Positions 53,958 to 63,996 of a DNA stretch of 64,000 nt are shown here, one piece after another (within the stretch, counting starts at the first letter, position 1; each line of letters opens with the position of its first letter). The notes under the pieces are model-generated. The model had not been told where the DNA came from, made no database searches, and saw nothing but the letters and a program-made list of their open reading frames with translations. Both the position numbers and the translations under genes were made by a program. Origin of the DNA: Vibrio syngnathi (GTDB lineage: Bacteria; Pseudomonadota; Gammaproteobacteria; Enterobacterales; Vibrionaceae); contig NZ_CP017916.1 in the NCBI RefSeq assembly GCF_002119525.1, forward strand, positions 3,234,329 to 3,298,328, given 5' to 3'.

Positions 53958-54590
53958 TTATCCCTGACGCGATAAAATAACTAGATGACGCTCTCCATCA
54001 AGCTCTGGCACTTGCAAAGCTTTAATGTCTGTCACTGAACACCATTCAGGTAACAGGTCGATTTCGTCTCTAGGATGTTGTCCCTTAAGAGCCAAAAATA
54101 CACCGGATTGCTCTTTAGGTAAATGGTGACACCACTCTACCATGTCTGTCATTGACGCAAATGCGCGACTGAGCACTGCATCAAACTTTTCTTCTGGTTG
54201 AAATTCTTCAACTCGACTTTGAACTGGTATCACATTGTCGATACCCAGCTCATGAATCACTTGCTTGATAAAACGAATACGCTTGCCCAGGCTGTCTAGC
54301 AAGTAAAACTCGCAGTCAGGATTCATGATTGAGAGCGGAATCCCAGGAAGACCAGGGCCTGTGCCTACATCAATAAAGCGCTTGCCTTGTAAGTGAGTGC
54401 TAACAATGATGCTATCTAAGATATGTTTCACCATCATTTCTTGCGGGTCACGAACTGACGTTAGGTTGTAAGCCTTGTTCCACTTGTTGAGTAACTCAAC
54501 GTAGCCAACCAATTGGCCACGTTGCTTTTCAGACACTTCAAGTTCAGTCTGGCCAATCAGGTGATCCAATTTTTCGCGTAATGCGCTCAT
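53958..54590 (-). CDS. rsmG: 16S rRNA (guanine-527-N7)-methyltransferase
   Basis: The 210-residue SAM enzyme methylates G527 of 16S rRNA. Motif I is [17 protein letters not shown] (about residues 65-81) and the N-terminal helix has [20 protein letters not shown]. Its ATG overlaps the mnmG stop (TAATG). Confidence 0.97.
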   Translation of the reverse strand: MSALREKLDHLIGQTELEVSEKQRGQLVGYVELLNKWNKAYNLTSVRDPQEMMVKHILDSIIVSTHLQGKRFIDVGTGPGLPGIPLSIMNPDCEFYLLDSLGKRIRFIKQVIHELGIDNVIPVQSRVEEFQPEEKFDAVLSRAFASMTDMVEWCHHLPKEQSGVFLALKGQHPRDEIDLLPEWCSVTDIKALQVPELDGERHLVILSRQG

Positions 54591-56485
54591 TATGCTTCCT
54601 CACCTTTTTTCAACAGGCCGTGTTTTTTCAAATAAACCAATAGAATTGAAATTGCTGCAGGCGTAATACCTGAAATTCGAGAAGCAATACCAATTGAATC
54701 AGGCTTAGCAGTCGTTAGTTTAAGAACCACTTCGTTAGACAATCCTTTTACCTTGCTGTAATCGATATCAGCAGGCAGTTTGGTATTTTCATGACGCAGC
54801 GATTTTTCAATTTCGTCTTGTTGACGCTGGATATAACCATCGTACTTCACTTGGATCTCAACTTGCTCAGATGCTTGTTGATCTTCCAGCGCAGGACCAA
54901 AACGATCCAATGCGGTTAGCTGTGAATAAGTCATTTCAGGGCGACGGAGAAGATCTTCACCGCTCGCTTCACGAGACATCGGTGTTTTTAGAACTTGGTT
55001 CAACTGATCAATATCTTCAGATTTTGGATTAATCCAAGTTTCTTTCAGACGTTGACGTTCTTTCTCCATGTTTTCCATCTTCTCATTGAATCGTGTCCAA
55101 CGAGCATCGTCAACGAGGCCAAGTTCACGTGACTTTTCAGTCAAACGGATATCGGCGTTGTCTTCACGAAGCAGCAAACGGTATTCCGCGCGAGACGTAA
55201 ACATGCGGTAAGGTTCTTTGGTACCCATGGTAGATAGGTCGTCAATAAGCACGCCCATGTAAGCTTGGTCACGACGCGGACTCCAGCCTTCTTTGCCTTG
55301 AGTAAACAAACTTGCATTCAAACCGGCCATCAAACCTTGTGCAGCCGCTTCTTCGTAGCCCGTGGTTCCGTTGATTTGACCCGCAAAGAATAGACCTTTG
55401 ATGAACTTAGTTTCGTAAGTCAGCTTAAGGTCCCGAGGATCAAAGAAATCATACTCAATCGCATAGCCAGGGCGAACGATATGAGCATTTTCAAAGCCCT
55501 TCATCGAACGAACAATTTGAACCTGTACATCAAACGGTAAACTGGTAGAGATACCATTCGGGTATAGCTCATGGGTCGTGAGACCTTCAGGCTCAATGAA
55601 AATCTGGTGACTGTTCTTATCAGCAAAACGCATCACTTTGTCTTCTATCGAAGGACAGTAGCGAGGGCCAATACCTTCAATCACACCCGCGTACATTGGG
55701 CTGCGATCTAGGTTAGCGCGAATAACGTCATGCGTATTTTCATTGGTATGCGTGATATAGCATGGAATTTGACGAGGTTGTTGAGCTCGACTCCCCATGA
55801 ACGAGAAAACAGGCGTAGGGTTATCACCGTGCTGAACCTCAAGCTCAGAAAAATCAACGCTACGAGCATCGATACGAGGAGGTGTACCTGTTTTCAGGCG
55901 ATCAACTCGGAATGGAAGATCACGAAGACGGTCAGCCAGTGCGATCGATGGTGGATCGCCAGCACGGCCGCCTGAAGAACTTTCCATACCAATATGGATC
56001 TTCCCGCCTAGGAATGTCCCCACAGTCAAGACCACAGCGCTTGCGCGGAACTTAAGGCCCATCTGAGTTACCACACCCACCACTTGATCCTGCTCAACGA
56101 TCAAGTCATCAACCGACTGTTGGAATAAAGTCAGGTTTGGCGTGTTTTCAAGAACGTTACGAACAAAGGCTTTGTAAAGTGCGCGGTCAGCTTGTGCACG
56201 AGTTGCACGAACTGCAGGGCCTTTTGATGCGTTCAATGTTCTGAACTGAATACCTGCATGATCAATAGCTTGCGCCATTAATCCACCCATAGCATCGACC
56301 TCTTTTACCAAGTGGCCCTTACCGATCCCGCCAATGGCTGGGTTACAGGACATTTGTCCTAATGTATCGATATTATGAGTAAGTAATAACGTACTTTGAC
56401 CAGTACGTGCAGATGCGAGTGCGGCTTCCGTTCCTGCATGGCCACCACCAACAACGATGACGTCAAATTTTTCGTGATAAAGCAT
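54590..56485 (-). CDS. mnmG: tRNA uridine-34 5-carboxymethylaminomethyl modification enzyme MnmG (GidA)
   Basis: The 631-residue FAD enzyme works with MnmE to modify wobble uridine of tRNAs. The FAD motif [12 protein letters not shown] starts at about residue 13. The signature GRAGDPPSI and the C-terminal tRNA-binding region are present. It borders oriC, as in E. coli, and runs away from the origin. MnmE, its partner, is encoded on the other side of oriC. Confidence 0.98.
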   Translation of the reverse strand: MLYHEKFDVIVVGGGHAGTEAALASARTGQSTLLLTHNIDTLGQMSCNPAIGGIGKGHLVKEVDAMGGLMAQAIDHAGIQFRTLNASKGPAVRATRAQADRALYKAFVRNVLENTPNLTLFQQSVDDLIVEQDQVVGVVTQMGLKFRASAVVLTVGTFLGGKIHIGMESSSGGRAGDPPSIALADRLRDLPFRVDRLKTGTPPRIDARSVDFSELEVQHGDNPTPVFSFMGSRAQQPRQIPCYITHTNENTHDVIRANLDRSPMYAGVIEGIGPRYCPSIEDKVMRFADKNSHQIFIEPEGLTTHELYPNGISTSLPFDVQVQIVRSMKGFENAHIVRPGYAIEYDFFDPRDLKLTYETKFIKGLFFAGQINGTTGYEEAAAQGLMAGLNASLFTQGKEGWSPRRDQAYMGVLIDDLSTMGTKEPYRMFTSRAEYRLLLREDNADIRLTEKSRELGLVDDARWTRFNEKMENMEKERQRLKETWINPKSEDIDQLNQVLKTPMSREASGEDLLRRPEMTYSQLTALDRFGPALEDQQASEQVEIQVKYDGYIQRQQDEIEKSLRHENTKLPADIDYSKVKGLSNEVVLKLTTAKPDSIGIASRISGITPAAISILLVYLKKHGLLKKGEEA

Positions 56486-56662
56486 GAACCGACCTCAGGT
56501 ATTCAAACGTTTTCTAGATTGATAAAAAGGAGCGATATTCTACCTGTTTTCATAGCCTGAGAAAACGTTTTTGGGATTTTTCGGAAAAGGGATTTTTAAT
56601 TAATATAGATAAGATCTTTAAAGAGATCTTTTATTAGATCTATTATTAGGATCGAGGGTATC

Positions 56663-56671
56663 TGTGGATAA
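56663..56671 (-). promoter_or_regulatory. DnaA box R1
   Basis: TGTGGATAA is the complement of the consensus TTATCCACA. It lies next to the AT-rich 13-mers. Confidence 0.92.
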
Positions 56672-56768
56672 GTCAAAAATGATCAACAAGATCATGGATC
56701 TTTTTTGGATCAAATGATGTGATCTAACTTTGATCATGATGAGGATTAGCTGGGATCAAAATGGCTAC

Positions 56769-56777
56769 TTATTCACA
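56769..56777 (+). promoter_or_regulatory. DnaA box
   Basis: TTATTCACA matches TTATNCACA; position fits the R2/M part of oriC. Confidence 0.88.
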
Positions 56778-56803
56778 GGGGGAAATTGTCCTAAAACTTG
56801 TTA

Positions 56804-56812
56804 TTTGGATAA
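56804..56812 (-). promoter_or_regulatory. DnaA box R3
   Basis: TTTGGATAA is the complement of TTATCCAAA, identical to E. coli R3. Confidence 0.8.
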
Positions 56813-56842
56813 CTATAGGTTAATCACCGTATATGTATGATC

Positions 56843-56851
56843 TTATCCACA
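56843..56851 (+). promoter_or_regulatory. DnaA box R4
   Basis: TTATCCACA is a perfect consensus box, in R4 position toward mioC. Confidence 0.92.
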
Positions 56852-56899
56852 GAAGAAATTGAAAATAGATCGCAAATTTTAGATGTTTTTGAAAAAAAG

Positions 56900-56908
56900 T
56901 TATTCACA
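56900..56908 (+). promoter_or_regulatory. DnaA box toward mioC
   Basis: TTATTCACA lies 48 bases beyond R4 and just before the mioC terminator. Confidence 0.85.
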
Positions 56909-56923
56909 ATCGCGATGTACAGA

Positions 56924-56955
56924 GACAAAAAAAGCGGCATAAGCCGCTTTTTGAG
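56924..56955 (-). terminator. Terminator of mioC, facing oriC
   Basis: On the minus strand AAAAAGCGGC-ttat-GCCGCTTTTTTT is a strong stem with a T tail. It should stop mioC transcripts before they enter oriC. Confidence 0.9.
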
Positions 56956-56967
56956 AGAAGAGAGGGG

Positions 56968-57402
56968 TTAAAACTGGTTACTATGATCGTTAAACCACTC
57001 TTCAGCGGCGTCTTCTGGCACCGGAGTTTCAAGTATATCGATGGTAAAACAGGCTGAAATAGGGTGAGCTCCGAGTTCTTCCAGTTGGCTGTGGACTGAT
57101 TTACCCGCCAAACAGAAGGTATCGTAGCTCGAATCTCCAAGCGCCACGACAGCAAAGCGAACCTGGCTTAAATCTGGAGATTGCTGGGTCAATGCGTTGA
57201 TAAACGGCTTAATATTATCTGGAAATTCACCAGCACCATGAGTTGAGGTAACCAGTAACCAAACGTCTTGTTGTGGAATCTCATTGTATTCAGGTTGATT
57301 ATGAAGGGTTATCTCATGACCTTGCTCTTCAAGAAGATCATTAAGGTGATCGCCAACGTACTCTGCACCACCTAAGGTGCTGCCTGTAATAATGTGGATC
57401 AT
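56968..57402 (-). CDS. mioC: Flavodoxin-like protein MioC
   Basis: The 144-residue FMN-binding protein starts [20 protein letters not shown], which holds the phosphate-binding loop [21 protein letters not shown] closes the flavin site. MioC supports biotin synthase electron transfer in E. coli. The frame extends upstream to 57435, but the ATG at 57402 has AAGGACAG at good spacing. It lies next to oriC and runs toward it. Confidence 0.95.
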   Translation of the reverse strand: MIHIITGSTLGGAEYVGDHLNDLLEEQGHEITLHNQPEYNEIPQQDVWLLVTSTHGAGEFPDNIKPFINALTQQSPDLSQVRFAVVALGDSSYDTFCLAGKSVHSQLEELGAHPISACFTIDILETPVPEDAAEEWFNDHSNQF

Positions 57403-57452
57403 TAAGCTGTCCTTACTAAAGAAGAAGGCCAGCATGAGCCGGCCTTTTAAGG

Positions 57453-58814
57453 TTATTTACCAATACAGAATGAAGAGAAGATGCGACCTAAAAGATCGTC
57501 TGAACTGAACTCACCCGTGATCTCATTGAGGTGCTGCTGAGTAATTCGAAGCTCTTCCGCTAAAATCTCACCCGCCATGTAGCCTTCAAGCTGCTGTTGG
57601 CCGATATCCAGGTGCTCAGATGCACGTTCTAGGGCATCTAAGTGACGACGACGTGCCATAAAGCCACCTTCATGACCACCAGCAAAGCCCATACAATCCT
57701 TTAGGTGACTACGTAGAGCATCGACACCTTGACCTGTTTTGGCTGATAAGCGAATTAGGGTTGGATCGTTCACATGACAAATACCTAGGTCTTCGCTGGT
57801 TTGATCCGCCTTATTGCGAATCACCGTCATACCGATGTTATCGGGTAGACGATCAACGAAATCTGGCCAGATATCTTTCGGGTCTGTTGCTTCTGTTGTC
57901 GTGCCATCAACCATAAATAAAACTCGGTCTGCCTGAGCTATTTCTTCCCAAGCGCGTTCAATACCGATTTTTTCTACTTCATCGGAGGCGTCACGCAGGC
58001 CTGCAGTATCAATAATGTGCAGTGGCATGCCGTCAATATGGATATGTTCACGCAGTACATCACGTGTAGTACCGGCAATATCGGTCACAATGGCAGATTC
58101 TTTGCCTGACAATGCATTCAATAGGCTTGATTTCCCCGCATTTGGGCGGCCTGCAATCACGACTTTCATGCCTTCACGCATGATTGAGCCTTGATTGGCT
58201 TCTTGGCGCACTGCTTCTAGGTTATCAATGATAGCCTGTAAGTCAGTACTTACTTTACCGTCAGCCAGAAAATCAATTTCTTCTTCTGGGAAATCAATCG
58301 CCGCTTCAACGTAGATTCGTAGATGAATTAATGAATCTACCAGCGTGTTAATACGCTTAGAGAACTCACCTTGTAGTGATTGAAGCGCCGATTTTGCGGC
58401 TTCTTCTGAACTGGCATCAATTAAGTCAGCAATCGCTTCGGCTTGAGTTAAATCCATCTTGTCGTTTAAGAAGGCACGCTCTGAAAACTCACCTGGACGC
58501 GCTGCACGCACGCCTGAGATCGCGAGGATACGCTTTATAAGCATATCCATAACCACCGGGCCACCGTGGCCTTGTAGCTCTAACACGTCTTCGCCAGTAA
58601 ACGAATGTGGGTTAGGGAAGTAAAGCGCGATACCTTGGTCGAGTTCGATGCCATCGTGAGATTTAAACGGCAGGTACTCCGCGTAGCGAGGCTTAAGTGT
58701 TTTTCCTGTTACTTCTAGGGCAACCTGAGTCGCCAATGGGCCGGAAACGCGGATAATACCGACGCCACCACGGCCTGGCGCGGTCGCTTGAGCAACAATC
58801 GTATCTGTAGTCAT
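57453..58814 (-). CDS. mnmE: tRNA modification GTPase MnmE (TrmE)
   Basis: The 453-residue GTPase has an N-terminal formyl-THF-binding domain, a helical domain, and a G domain with [14 protein letters not shown] (P-loop, about residue 222), [14 protein letters not shown] and NKAD. It ends with the conserved CIGK. The ATG at 58814 ([20 protein letters not shown]) is the family start; six more in-frame codons upstream are not supported. It is the partner of MnmG. Confidence 0.97.
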   Translation of the reverse strand: MTTDTIVAQATAPGRGGVGIIRVSGPLATQVALEVTGKTLKPRYAEYLPFKSHDGIELDQGIALYFPNPHSFTGEDVLELQGHGGPVVMDMLIKRILAISGVRAARPGEFSERAFLNDKMDLTQAEAIADLIDASSEEAAKSALQSLQGEFSKRINTLVDSLIHLRIYVEAAIDFPEEEIDFLADGKVSTDLQAIIDNLEAVRQEANQGSIMREGMKVVIAGRPNAGKSSLLNALSGKESAIVTDIAGTTRDVLREHIHIDGMPLHIIDTAGLRDASDEVEKIGIERAWEEIAQADRVLFMVDGTTTEATDPKDIWPDFVDRLPDNIGMTVIRNKADQTSEDLGICHVNDPTLIRLSAKTGQGVDALRSHLKDCMGFAGGHEGGFMARRRHLDALERASEHLDIGQQQLEGYMAGEILAEELRITQQHLNEITGEFSSDDLLGRIFSSFCIGK

Positions 58815-58893
58815 AGGTGTGCCTGCTAGCATGTGAAAGCCAAAAAGGGGCGTTCACTATTAATCAATTAGCTGAATTGTAATCAGCTAAAAA

Positions 58894-58924
58894 CAAAAAG
58901 GCGACCTTTTGGTCGCCTTTCTTT
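58894..58924 (-). terminator. Terminator of yidC
   Basis: On the minus strand AAAGGCGACC-aaaa-GGTCGCCTTTTTGTTTTT. It separates yidC from mnmE. A further 8-bp dyad TTAGCTGA / TCAGCTAA lies at 58868-58890. Confidence 0.9.
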
Positions 58925-58944
58925 ATCTCTTTCTATTATCGAAC

Positions 58945-60564
58945 TTACTTAGAATGTAAGCCTTTCTTTTCCAGCGCGCGGTAGATAAGCGTTTGCTGAA
59001 TCAGAGTTACGATGTTCGATACTAGCCAGTAAAGAACCAGACCTGAAGGGAAGAACAGGAAGAAGAATGTGAACATAACCGGCATAAAGGTCATGATCTT
59101 CTGCTGCATTGGATCCGTTACAGTTGTCGGGCTCATCTTCTGGATTAGGAACATTGAAGCACCCATCAGAAGTGGCAAGATGTAGTATGGGTCTTGTGCT
59201 GAAAGGTCAGTAATCCAACCGAAGAACGGTGAGTGACGCAGTTCAACAGACTCCATTAGTGCCCAGTATAGTGAAATGAAGATAGGCATTTGAAGAAGGA
59301 TAGGTAAACAGCCACCTAGTGGGTTTACTTTTTCTTTCTTGTAAAGCTCCATCATTTCTTGGCTCATGCGTTGACGGTCGTCGCCAATACGCTCACGCAT
59401 TGCAGTCAGCTTAGGCTGAAGCATACGCATTTTCGCCATAGACGTGTACTGAGCTTTCGTTAGTGGGTACATAGCACCACGAACGATGAAAGTTAGACAG
59501 ATGATTGCCAGACCCCAGTTCACAACGATGCCTTGAATGAACGAAAGCAGAGTATGAAGTGGTTTAGCAATGAACCACAACCAACCGTAGTCAACTACTA
59601 GGTCTAGGTTTGGTGCAACAGCAGCCATTTGGTCTTGAAGTTTAGGACCAACCCAAAGCGTTGCTTTGAAGCTTGCTTCGTCGCCAGTTGCGATGGTTTT
59701 GTTCGGCATGCGAACACCGATGTCGCCAAGGTTACCAATGACACGAGTGTAAAGGTTGCTGCCTGCTTCGTCGCGTGGGATCCAAGCGCTTGCAAAGTAG
59801 TGCTGAATCATCGCTGCCCAACCTTGACCGTTTGCTAGGTTAAGAGACAAGTTGCGATCTTGCATGTCGTCGAAGCTGTATTTTTTGTAACGCGTATCTT
59901 CCGTAGAGTAAGCACCACCACGGTAAGTTGGCATTGTTAGGCTACCACCGTCGTCCATAACGTTCTGACGTAGGTGAGCGTACATGCCGAATGTCGCGTT
60001 GTTACCAGAGTTGTTGACTACATCGTATTCAACATCTACTGCGTAGCTGCCACGCTTAAGGACGAATGTTTTCGTGTACTCAAGGCCGTTCGCTTGGTAA
60101 GTCATCGGGATGCGTAGTTCATCCTGACCATCAGCAAGTGTGAAGCTGTCTGCTGAAATTGTGTAGCTAGGGCGGTTTGTGCTGCTTAGGTCGATACCTT
60201 GAGGGCCCACTAGACCGCTTTGAGCGATAAATTGGTGACCAGGCTCGTTTTTAAGAAGAACAAAAGTATCTTCAGAATCGAACTCAGCAGAGTAATCGTT
60301 TAGGTTTGCTGTAACGACATCACCACCAACCGTATCAATTGACAGAGTCAGAACATCAGTTGTTACTGTGATAGTTTTAGCAGAAGCAACTTGACCAGGA
60401 GCCGGGTCTAGATCATCTGCATAAGATGGCGCTGGTAGGGTGCTGCCAGATTGTGCCTGCTCAACCGCTTGTGGAGCTGGGTTCTGAGCTACGTTCCATT
60501 GTTGGAACAGTAGGAAAGAAACCAAAGCCAATGCGATTAACAGGATATTACGTTGAGAATCCAT
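58945..60564 (-). CDS. yidC: Membrane protein insertase YidC
   Basis: The 539-residue inner-membrane insertase has an N-terminal signal-anchor helix ([18 protein letters not shown]), a large periplasmic beta-sandwich domain (about residues 55-340) and five conserved C-terminal helices with the hydrophilic-groove Arg ([12 protein letters not shown]). It inserts Fo and other membrane proteins. It follows yidD by two bases. Confidence 0.98.
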   Translation of the reverse strand: MDSQRNILLIALALVSFLLFQQWNVAQNPAPQAVEQAQSGSTLPAPSYADDLDPAPGQVASAKTITVTTDVLTLSIDTVGGDVVTANLNDYSAEFDSEDTFVLLKNEPGHQFIAQSGLVGPQGIDLSSTNRPSYTISADSFTLADGQDELRIPMTYQANGLEYTKTFVLKRGSYAVDVEYDVVNNSGNNATFGMYAHLRQNVMDDGGSLTMPTYRGGAYSTEDTRYKKYSFDDMQDRNLSLNLANGQGWAAMIQHYFASAWIPRDEAGSNLYTRVIGNLGDIGVRMPNKTIATGDEASFKATLWVGPKLQDQMAAVAPNLDLVVDYGWLWFIAKPLHTLLSFIQGIVVNWGLAIICLTFIVRGAMYPLTKAQYTSMAKMRMLQPKLTAMRERIGDDRQRMSQEMMELYKKEKVNPLGGCLPILLQMPIFISLYWALMESVELRHSPFFGWITDLSAQDPYYILPLLMGASMFLIQKMSPTTVTDPMQQKIMTFMPVMFTFFFLFFPSGLVLYWLVSNIVTLIQQTLIYRALEKKGLHSK

Positions 60565-60566
60565 CG

Positions 60567-60824
60567 TTATTTATCTCTGTCTTGTTTTTGGACTGGTGGA
60601 ACGGGGTCAAAGCCCCCTTCGTTCAAAGGATGGCATTTTAATAGACGTTTGCCTGATAACCAACACCCTTTTACAAAACCGTGAGCTTTCAACGCTTCTA
60701 TCGCATATAAAGAGCAGGTTGGAGTAAATCGGCAGCGTGGGCCGATGAGTGGACTAATAAACCATCTATATAAATAGATGGGTATTAGCGCTATCCACGC
60801 GAAGGGCGAGACAGGCGAAGCCAT
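60567..60824 (-). CDS. yidD: Membrane protein insertion efficiency factor YidD
   Basis: The 85-residue protein has one N-terminal hydrophobic segment and the family core [19 protein letters not shown] and GFDPVPP. Its start overlaps rnpA by 34 bases, the usual arrangement of this cluster. Confidence 0.95.
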   Translation of the reverse strand: MASPVSPFAWIALIPIYLYRWFISPLIGPRCRFTPTCSLYAIEALKAHGFVKGCWLSGKRLLKCHPLNEGGFDPVPPVQKQDRDK

Positions 60825-61156
60825 AATTTGTCGAGTAGCTTGAACATTTCTTCATTGCTTAAATCTTGCGCGCTCTTCTTAGCGATTACAACATAATCTT
60901 TGTTAGGAAGTTTGTGTTGAGTGTTACGAAAGCTTTCACGAGTAAGACGCTTGAATCGGTTACGACCAACGGCGGTTTTAATCTGCTTTTTCGGAACAGC
61001 TAATCCAAGGCGAGGATTTGAAAGAGAGTTATTTCGGGCAATGATGGTGAAATGAGGGGAGCCTGCTCGATGAGCTTGCTTGAAGACATTCTGATAATGT
61101 TCGGGAGTTAACAAGCGTAACTCCCGACCGAAGGCTAGCTTATTCAAAATAATCAA
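60791..61156 (-). CDS. rnpA: Ribonuclease P protein component
   Basis: The 121-residue basic protein is the RNase P cofactor for tRNA 5' maturation. The RNR motif is [14 protein letters not shown] (about residues 65-78). rpmH lies four bases upstream on the same transcript. Confidence 0.96.
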   Translation of the reverse strand: MIILNKLAFGRELRLLTPEHYQNVFKQAHRAGSPHFTIIARNNSLSNPRLGLAVPKKQIKTAVGRNRFKRLTRESFRNTQHKLPNKDYVVIAKKSAQDLSNEEMFKLLDKLWLRLSRPSRG

Positions 61157-61159
61157 AGA

Positions 61160-61294
61160 TTACTTAGAAAGACGCTTACGGCCTTTTGCACGACGTGCAT
61201 TGATTGTTGCGCGACCGTTCTTAGTAGCCATGCGAGCACGGAAACCGTGTGTACGCTTACGCTTTAGAACTGTAGGTTGAAAAGTGCGTTTCAT
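61160..61294 (-). CDS. rpmH: Ribosomal protein bL34
   Basis: The 44-residue protein reads [20 protein letters not shown] at the start and KGRKRLSK at the end, a textbook bL34. It heads the rpmH-rnpA-yidD-yidC unit. Confidence 0.98.
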   Translation of the reverse strand: MKRTFQPTVLKRKRTHGFRARMATKNGRATINARRAKGRKRLSK

Positions 61295-61383
61295 TGTAAT
61301 TACCTTACTGATCAGTAGTTTTAGGTTTTTGTTAAACCCGGCGTGGGCATTTTTTCTCTTCTTTATATAAGAAAGGAAAACCG

Positions 61384-61435
61384 ACGCCTCTCAACAAAGA
61401 GGCGGAATTGTAATCACTGTCACAAAAAGTGTCAA
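61384..61435 (-). promoter_or_regulatory. rpmH promoter and 5' hairpin
   Basis: On the minus strand TTGACA (61430-61435), 17 bases and TACAAT (61407-61412) form a strong promoter. A stem CGCCTCT / AGAGGCG at about 61385-61404 would lie at the very 5' end of the transcript. A second promoter-like pair, TTGTGA (61489-61494) and TATAAT (61467-61472), lies upstream. Confidence 0.75.
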
Positions 61436-61500
61436 TGATTGGGTTAACTAAAATTCCGGTCGGGGGATTATACGTAGAATAACTAAAATCACAAGGATCC

Positions 61501-62238
61501 TTATTCGATCCCGACCTTATTTAAGAATTTCTTTAATTTAGGATCCTGTGGATTACCAAAAATATCCTGTGGAGATCCCTGTTCGACAATGTGACCATCA
61601 GCCATGAAGATCACTCGGTCTGCGACCTCTCTAGCGAACTGCATTTCATGGGTAACCACCAGCATGGTTTGATGCTGATTTGCCAGTTTTTTCATTAAGT
61701 TAAGCACTTCGCCAACCCACTCAGGATCGAGCGCTGAAGTCGGCTCATCAAACAATAAAAGCTCTGGTTGTAGAGCCATTGCACGGCCAATACCAACCCG
61801 TTGCTGCTGGCCACCAGAGAGCGCGGCAGGGTAGCTATCAGCTTTCTCTCCTAGGCCAATGTCGTCGAGTATTTGTTGTGCTTTTTCATGGGCTTGCTTC
61901 TTTTTCCAACCTCGAACTGTAATCAAACCTTCAGCTATATTCTGTCTCGCGGTTTGGTGAGCAAATAGTGCATAGTTTTGGAATACAAAACCAGTCTTAC
62001 GACGCAGTGCAAGCACCTCTGCTTTGGTGTGTTTCTGAGCATCAACCCTGATATCATCAATCGAAATCGTACCTTGATCAGCTTGCTCTAGAAAATTCAC
62101 ACAACGCAGCAGGGTAGATTTACCCGTACCACTTGAACCTATGATGACAATTATCTCACCTTGCTTGATTTCGAGGTCGATTCCTTTCAATACTTCGGTG
62201 TCACCAAACTGCTTGTGGATATTTTGTAATTTGATCAT
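61501..62238 (-). CDS. Amino-acid ABC transporter, ATP-binding subunit
   Basis: The 245-residue ATPase of the polar amino-acid (PAAT) family has Walker A GSSGTGKST (residues 33-41), signature LSGGQQQRVGIGRA, Walker B LLLFDEPTSALDPE and the H-loop VVTHEM. Its start overlaps the permease stop by four bases. It resembles cystine/glutamine-type ATPases; the substrate is uncertain. Confidence 0.95.
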   Translation of the reverse strand: MIKLQNIHKQFGDTEVLKGIDLEIKQGEIIVIIGSSGTGKSTLLRCVNFLEQADQGTISIDDIRVDAQKHTKAEVLALRRKTGFVFQNYALFAHQTARQNIAEGLITVRGWKKKQAHEKAQQILDDIGLGEKADSYPAALSGGQQQRVGIGRAMALQPELLLFDEPTSALDPEWVGEVLNLMKKLANQHQTMLVVTHEMQFAREVADRVIFMADGHIVEQGSPQDIFGNPQDPKLKKFLNKVGIE

Positions 62239-62906
62239 CGTACATACGCCTTATTCAGTTTCACTTCGGCCCAAATTTGAATACGAGTGAGGATAACCAC
62301 CACGCCCCAGTAAATCAGCGCTACCGCTAAGAAAGCCTCGAAGAAGCGGAAACTTGAAGAAGCTTCCATTTGAGCTTTGGCCATGATTTCGGCTACACCT
62401 AGGGTGAAGGCAAGCGAAGTCGACTTAATCATATCAATGAAATAGTTCATTAAAGAAGGCAGTGCCACGCGGGTTGCTTGCGGCAAGATCACTCGGCGCA
62501 TCGCTTGGCTGGTTGTCATACCGACCGAAAGGCTGGCTTCCATTTGGCTGCGATCAATACCGATAATCGCGGCACGAATACTTTCAGCCATATAAGCGGC
62601 AAAGTGCAGGGTTAAACCAATCACGGCCGCGCCAAACGCATCGAGTCCAACCATCCACGGAAATACCTGCGGTAGGCCGTAGTATAGAAGGAACAGTTGT
62701 ACCAACAGTGGTGTGCCTCGGAAGAAGCTAATGTACAGCTGGCTCAGTTGGTCGAGTACTGGGATTTTGAATACACGAATATTCGCCAGTATCAGAGACA
62801 GGATCAGAGCAAAGAACAAGCCCCAAGTCGCCATCTCCATCGTGGTGCCTAAATACTTCAGTAGTATCGGCAACAGCTCTAGCATGTAATTAAAGTCAAA
62901 TCCCAT
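62235..62906 (-). CDS. Amino-acid ABC transporter, permease subunit
   Basis: The 223-residue HisMQ-type permease has about five membrane helices and the coupling loop EASLSVGMTTSQAMRRVILPQA. The FFRGTPLLVQLFLLYYGLP block is typical of PAAT permeases. It is separated from the binding-protein gene by a hairpin. Confidence 0.95.
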   Translation of the reverse strand: MGFDFNYMLELLPILLKYLGTTMEMATWGLFFALILSLILANIRVFKIPVLDQLSQLYISFFRGTPLLVQLFLLYYGLPQVFPWMVGLDAFGAAVIGLTLHFAAYMAESIRAAIIGIDRSQMEASLSVGMTTSQAMRRVILPQATRVALPSLMNYFIDMIKSTSLAFTLGVAEIMAKAQMEASSSFRFFEAFLAVALIYWGVVVILTRIQIWAEVKLNKAYVR

Positions 62907-62983
62907 AATCTATCTCGTATTTATATTGGAAGTGTTGTTCTATTTGGAAATACTGTTCTATCAGGCTTTTAATCAGTGCACAA

Positions 62984-63022
62984 AAGCAAAAAGCCCACCG
63001 CTGTGTAAAGCAGTGGGCCTTG
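62984..63022 (-). terminator. Hairpin between binding-protein and permease genes
   Basis: On the minus strand GGCCCACTGC-tttacaca-GCGGTGGGCTTTTTGCTTTT. It is a likely partial terminator, giving more binding protein than membrane subunits. Confidence 0.8.
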
Positions 63023-63040
63023 AATGGAGAAAGTGAGTAA

Positions 63041-63790
63041 TTACTTCTGAGTAATGTCCGCACCGAACCATTTTTGAGAGATGCTCTCTAGCGTACCATC
63101 TGCGCGCATTGCTGCTAATGCTTGGTTTACTTCTGCTTGCAGTTTTTTACCGTTGTCGTTGTTCACGAAAGGCCAAGCGTTTTCAATGGTTTCGAATGGC
63201 TGACCTGCTAGCTGTAATGGTAGCCCTGTCTTCTTGATAAGCTCTAGTGCTGATAGGCGATCCATTACGAATGCATCTGCACGACCAAGAGCGACATCAT
63301 GCTCAATACCTGTATCGTAGGTTTTTACATTGATTTTGCCATCTTTGTCGTAGCTGCGAAGCAGTTGTTCAAAGTTTGAACCTAGGTTTACCGCAACCGT
63401 CTTGCCATCAAGGTCTTCGATACCTTTAATGCTGTCATTACCTTTACGAACGGTAATTTGTGCACCGTCTACTACGTATGGGTCGGCGAATAGGTATTTC
63501 GCTTTACGTGCATCTGTCATTGTAATTTGGTTTGAAATGGTATCGATACGACCCGTTTCCAGAAGACCAAACAGACCAGAGAAGTTTGCCGTTACGTATT
63601 CAACTTTGTAATCGTTACGCTTACCGATCTCATCCCATAAATCCACTTCAAAACCTTGTAGTTGGTCTTGTTTAACGAACGTGAACGGGAAGTAGCGACC
63701 AGACATGCCGACTTTAACTTCAGTCGCAGCTTGAACAGTAGCAGCAGAGAGTGCGATAGCCGCAATTGCAGCCTTAATCCAGTTATTCAT
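63041..63790 (-). CDS. Amino-acid ABC transporter, periplasmic binding protein
   Basis: The 249-residue SBP_bac_3 protein has a signal peptide (MNNWIKAAIAAIALSAATVQA) with no lipobox. The mature part reads TEVKVGMSGRYFPFTF ... GFEVDLWDEI, then DTISNQITMTDARKAKYLF and PYVVDGAQITV. This is closest in pattern to cystine-binding proteins, so a cystine-type substrate is a guess. The ATG at 63790 has AAGGAG upstream and starts the signal peptide; the longer frame to 63871 lacks support. This trio sits between rpmH and the dnaA side, as in other vibrios. Confidence 0.93.
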   Translation of the reverse strand: MNNWIKAAIAAIALSAATVQAATEVKVGMSGRYFPFTFVKQDQLQGFEVDLWDEIGKRNDYKVEYVTANFSGLFGLLETGRIDTISNQITMTDARKAKYLFADPYVVDGAQITVRKGNDSIKGIEDLDGKTVAVNLGSNFEQLLRSYDKDGKINVKTYDTGIEHDVALGRADAFVMDRLSALELIKKTGLPLQLAGQPFETIENAWPFVNNDNGKKLQAEVNQALAAMRADGTLESISQKWFGADITQK

Positions 63791-63849
63791 TTGGTAACTC
63801 CTTATATTTATAGGGTTGGATGTTACTGGGAAAATGCTCAATAGAATAA

Positions 63850-63879
63850 ATAACCAGATGTTATTAACCATAACCAGAT
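63850..63879. promoter_or_regulatory. Two direct repeats upstream of the ABC transporter
   Basis: ATAACCAGAT occurs at 63850-63859 and 63870-63879, exactly 20 bases apart (two helical turns). A tandem operator is likely. Confidence 0.5.
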
Positions 63880-63905
63880 TGTATTCTCGATTTGGGGATA
63901 ACTAG

Positions 63906-63933
63906 CAATGATCCGGGCATAAGTGGATCATTG
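63906..63933. promoter_or_regulatory. Inverted repeat CAATGATCC-N10-GGATCATTG
   Basis: A perfect 9-bp dyad with a 10-base gap lies about 115 bases upstream of the binding-protein gene. Each arm contains GATC. Confidence 0.5.
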
Positions 63934-63971
63934 TGTGAGTAAATTAGGGGCAAGATGTGTGGATCCACCGA

Positions 63972-63996
63972 TTATTTACAAATTTATTGTGAATAA
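63972..63996. promoter_or_regulatory. DnaA-box sequences at the right edge
   Basis: TGTGAATAA (63988-63996, complement of TTATTCACA) matches the DnaA consensus. TTATTTACA (63972-63980) is a weaker match. They may belong to the autoregulated dnaA promoter expected just past the edge. Confidence 0.55.

Larger units (their letters stand above)
56600..56910. other. Chromosomal replication origin oriC (oriC1)
   Basis: The region between mnmG and mioC has three 13-mer AT-rich units starting GATCT at 56613, 56625 and 56637 (exact 12-base steps). Five DnaA boxes follow: TGTGGATAA at 56663 (R1-like), TTATTCACA at 56769, TTTGGATAA at 56804 (complement TTATCCAAA, as E. coli R3), TTATCCACA at 56843 (R4-like) and TTATTCACA at 56900. 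Thirteen GATC sites lie between 56613 and 56871, for Dam/SeqA control. Order and spacing match E. coli oriC. Confidence 0.96.

Noticed and set aside
53146..56485. parS sites near parAB
   Set aside because: I looked for TGTTTCACGTGAAACA-like sequence and saw only a fragment (TTCACGTGA near 55125), which is too weak.
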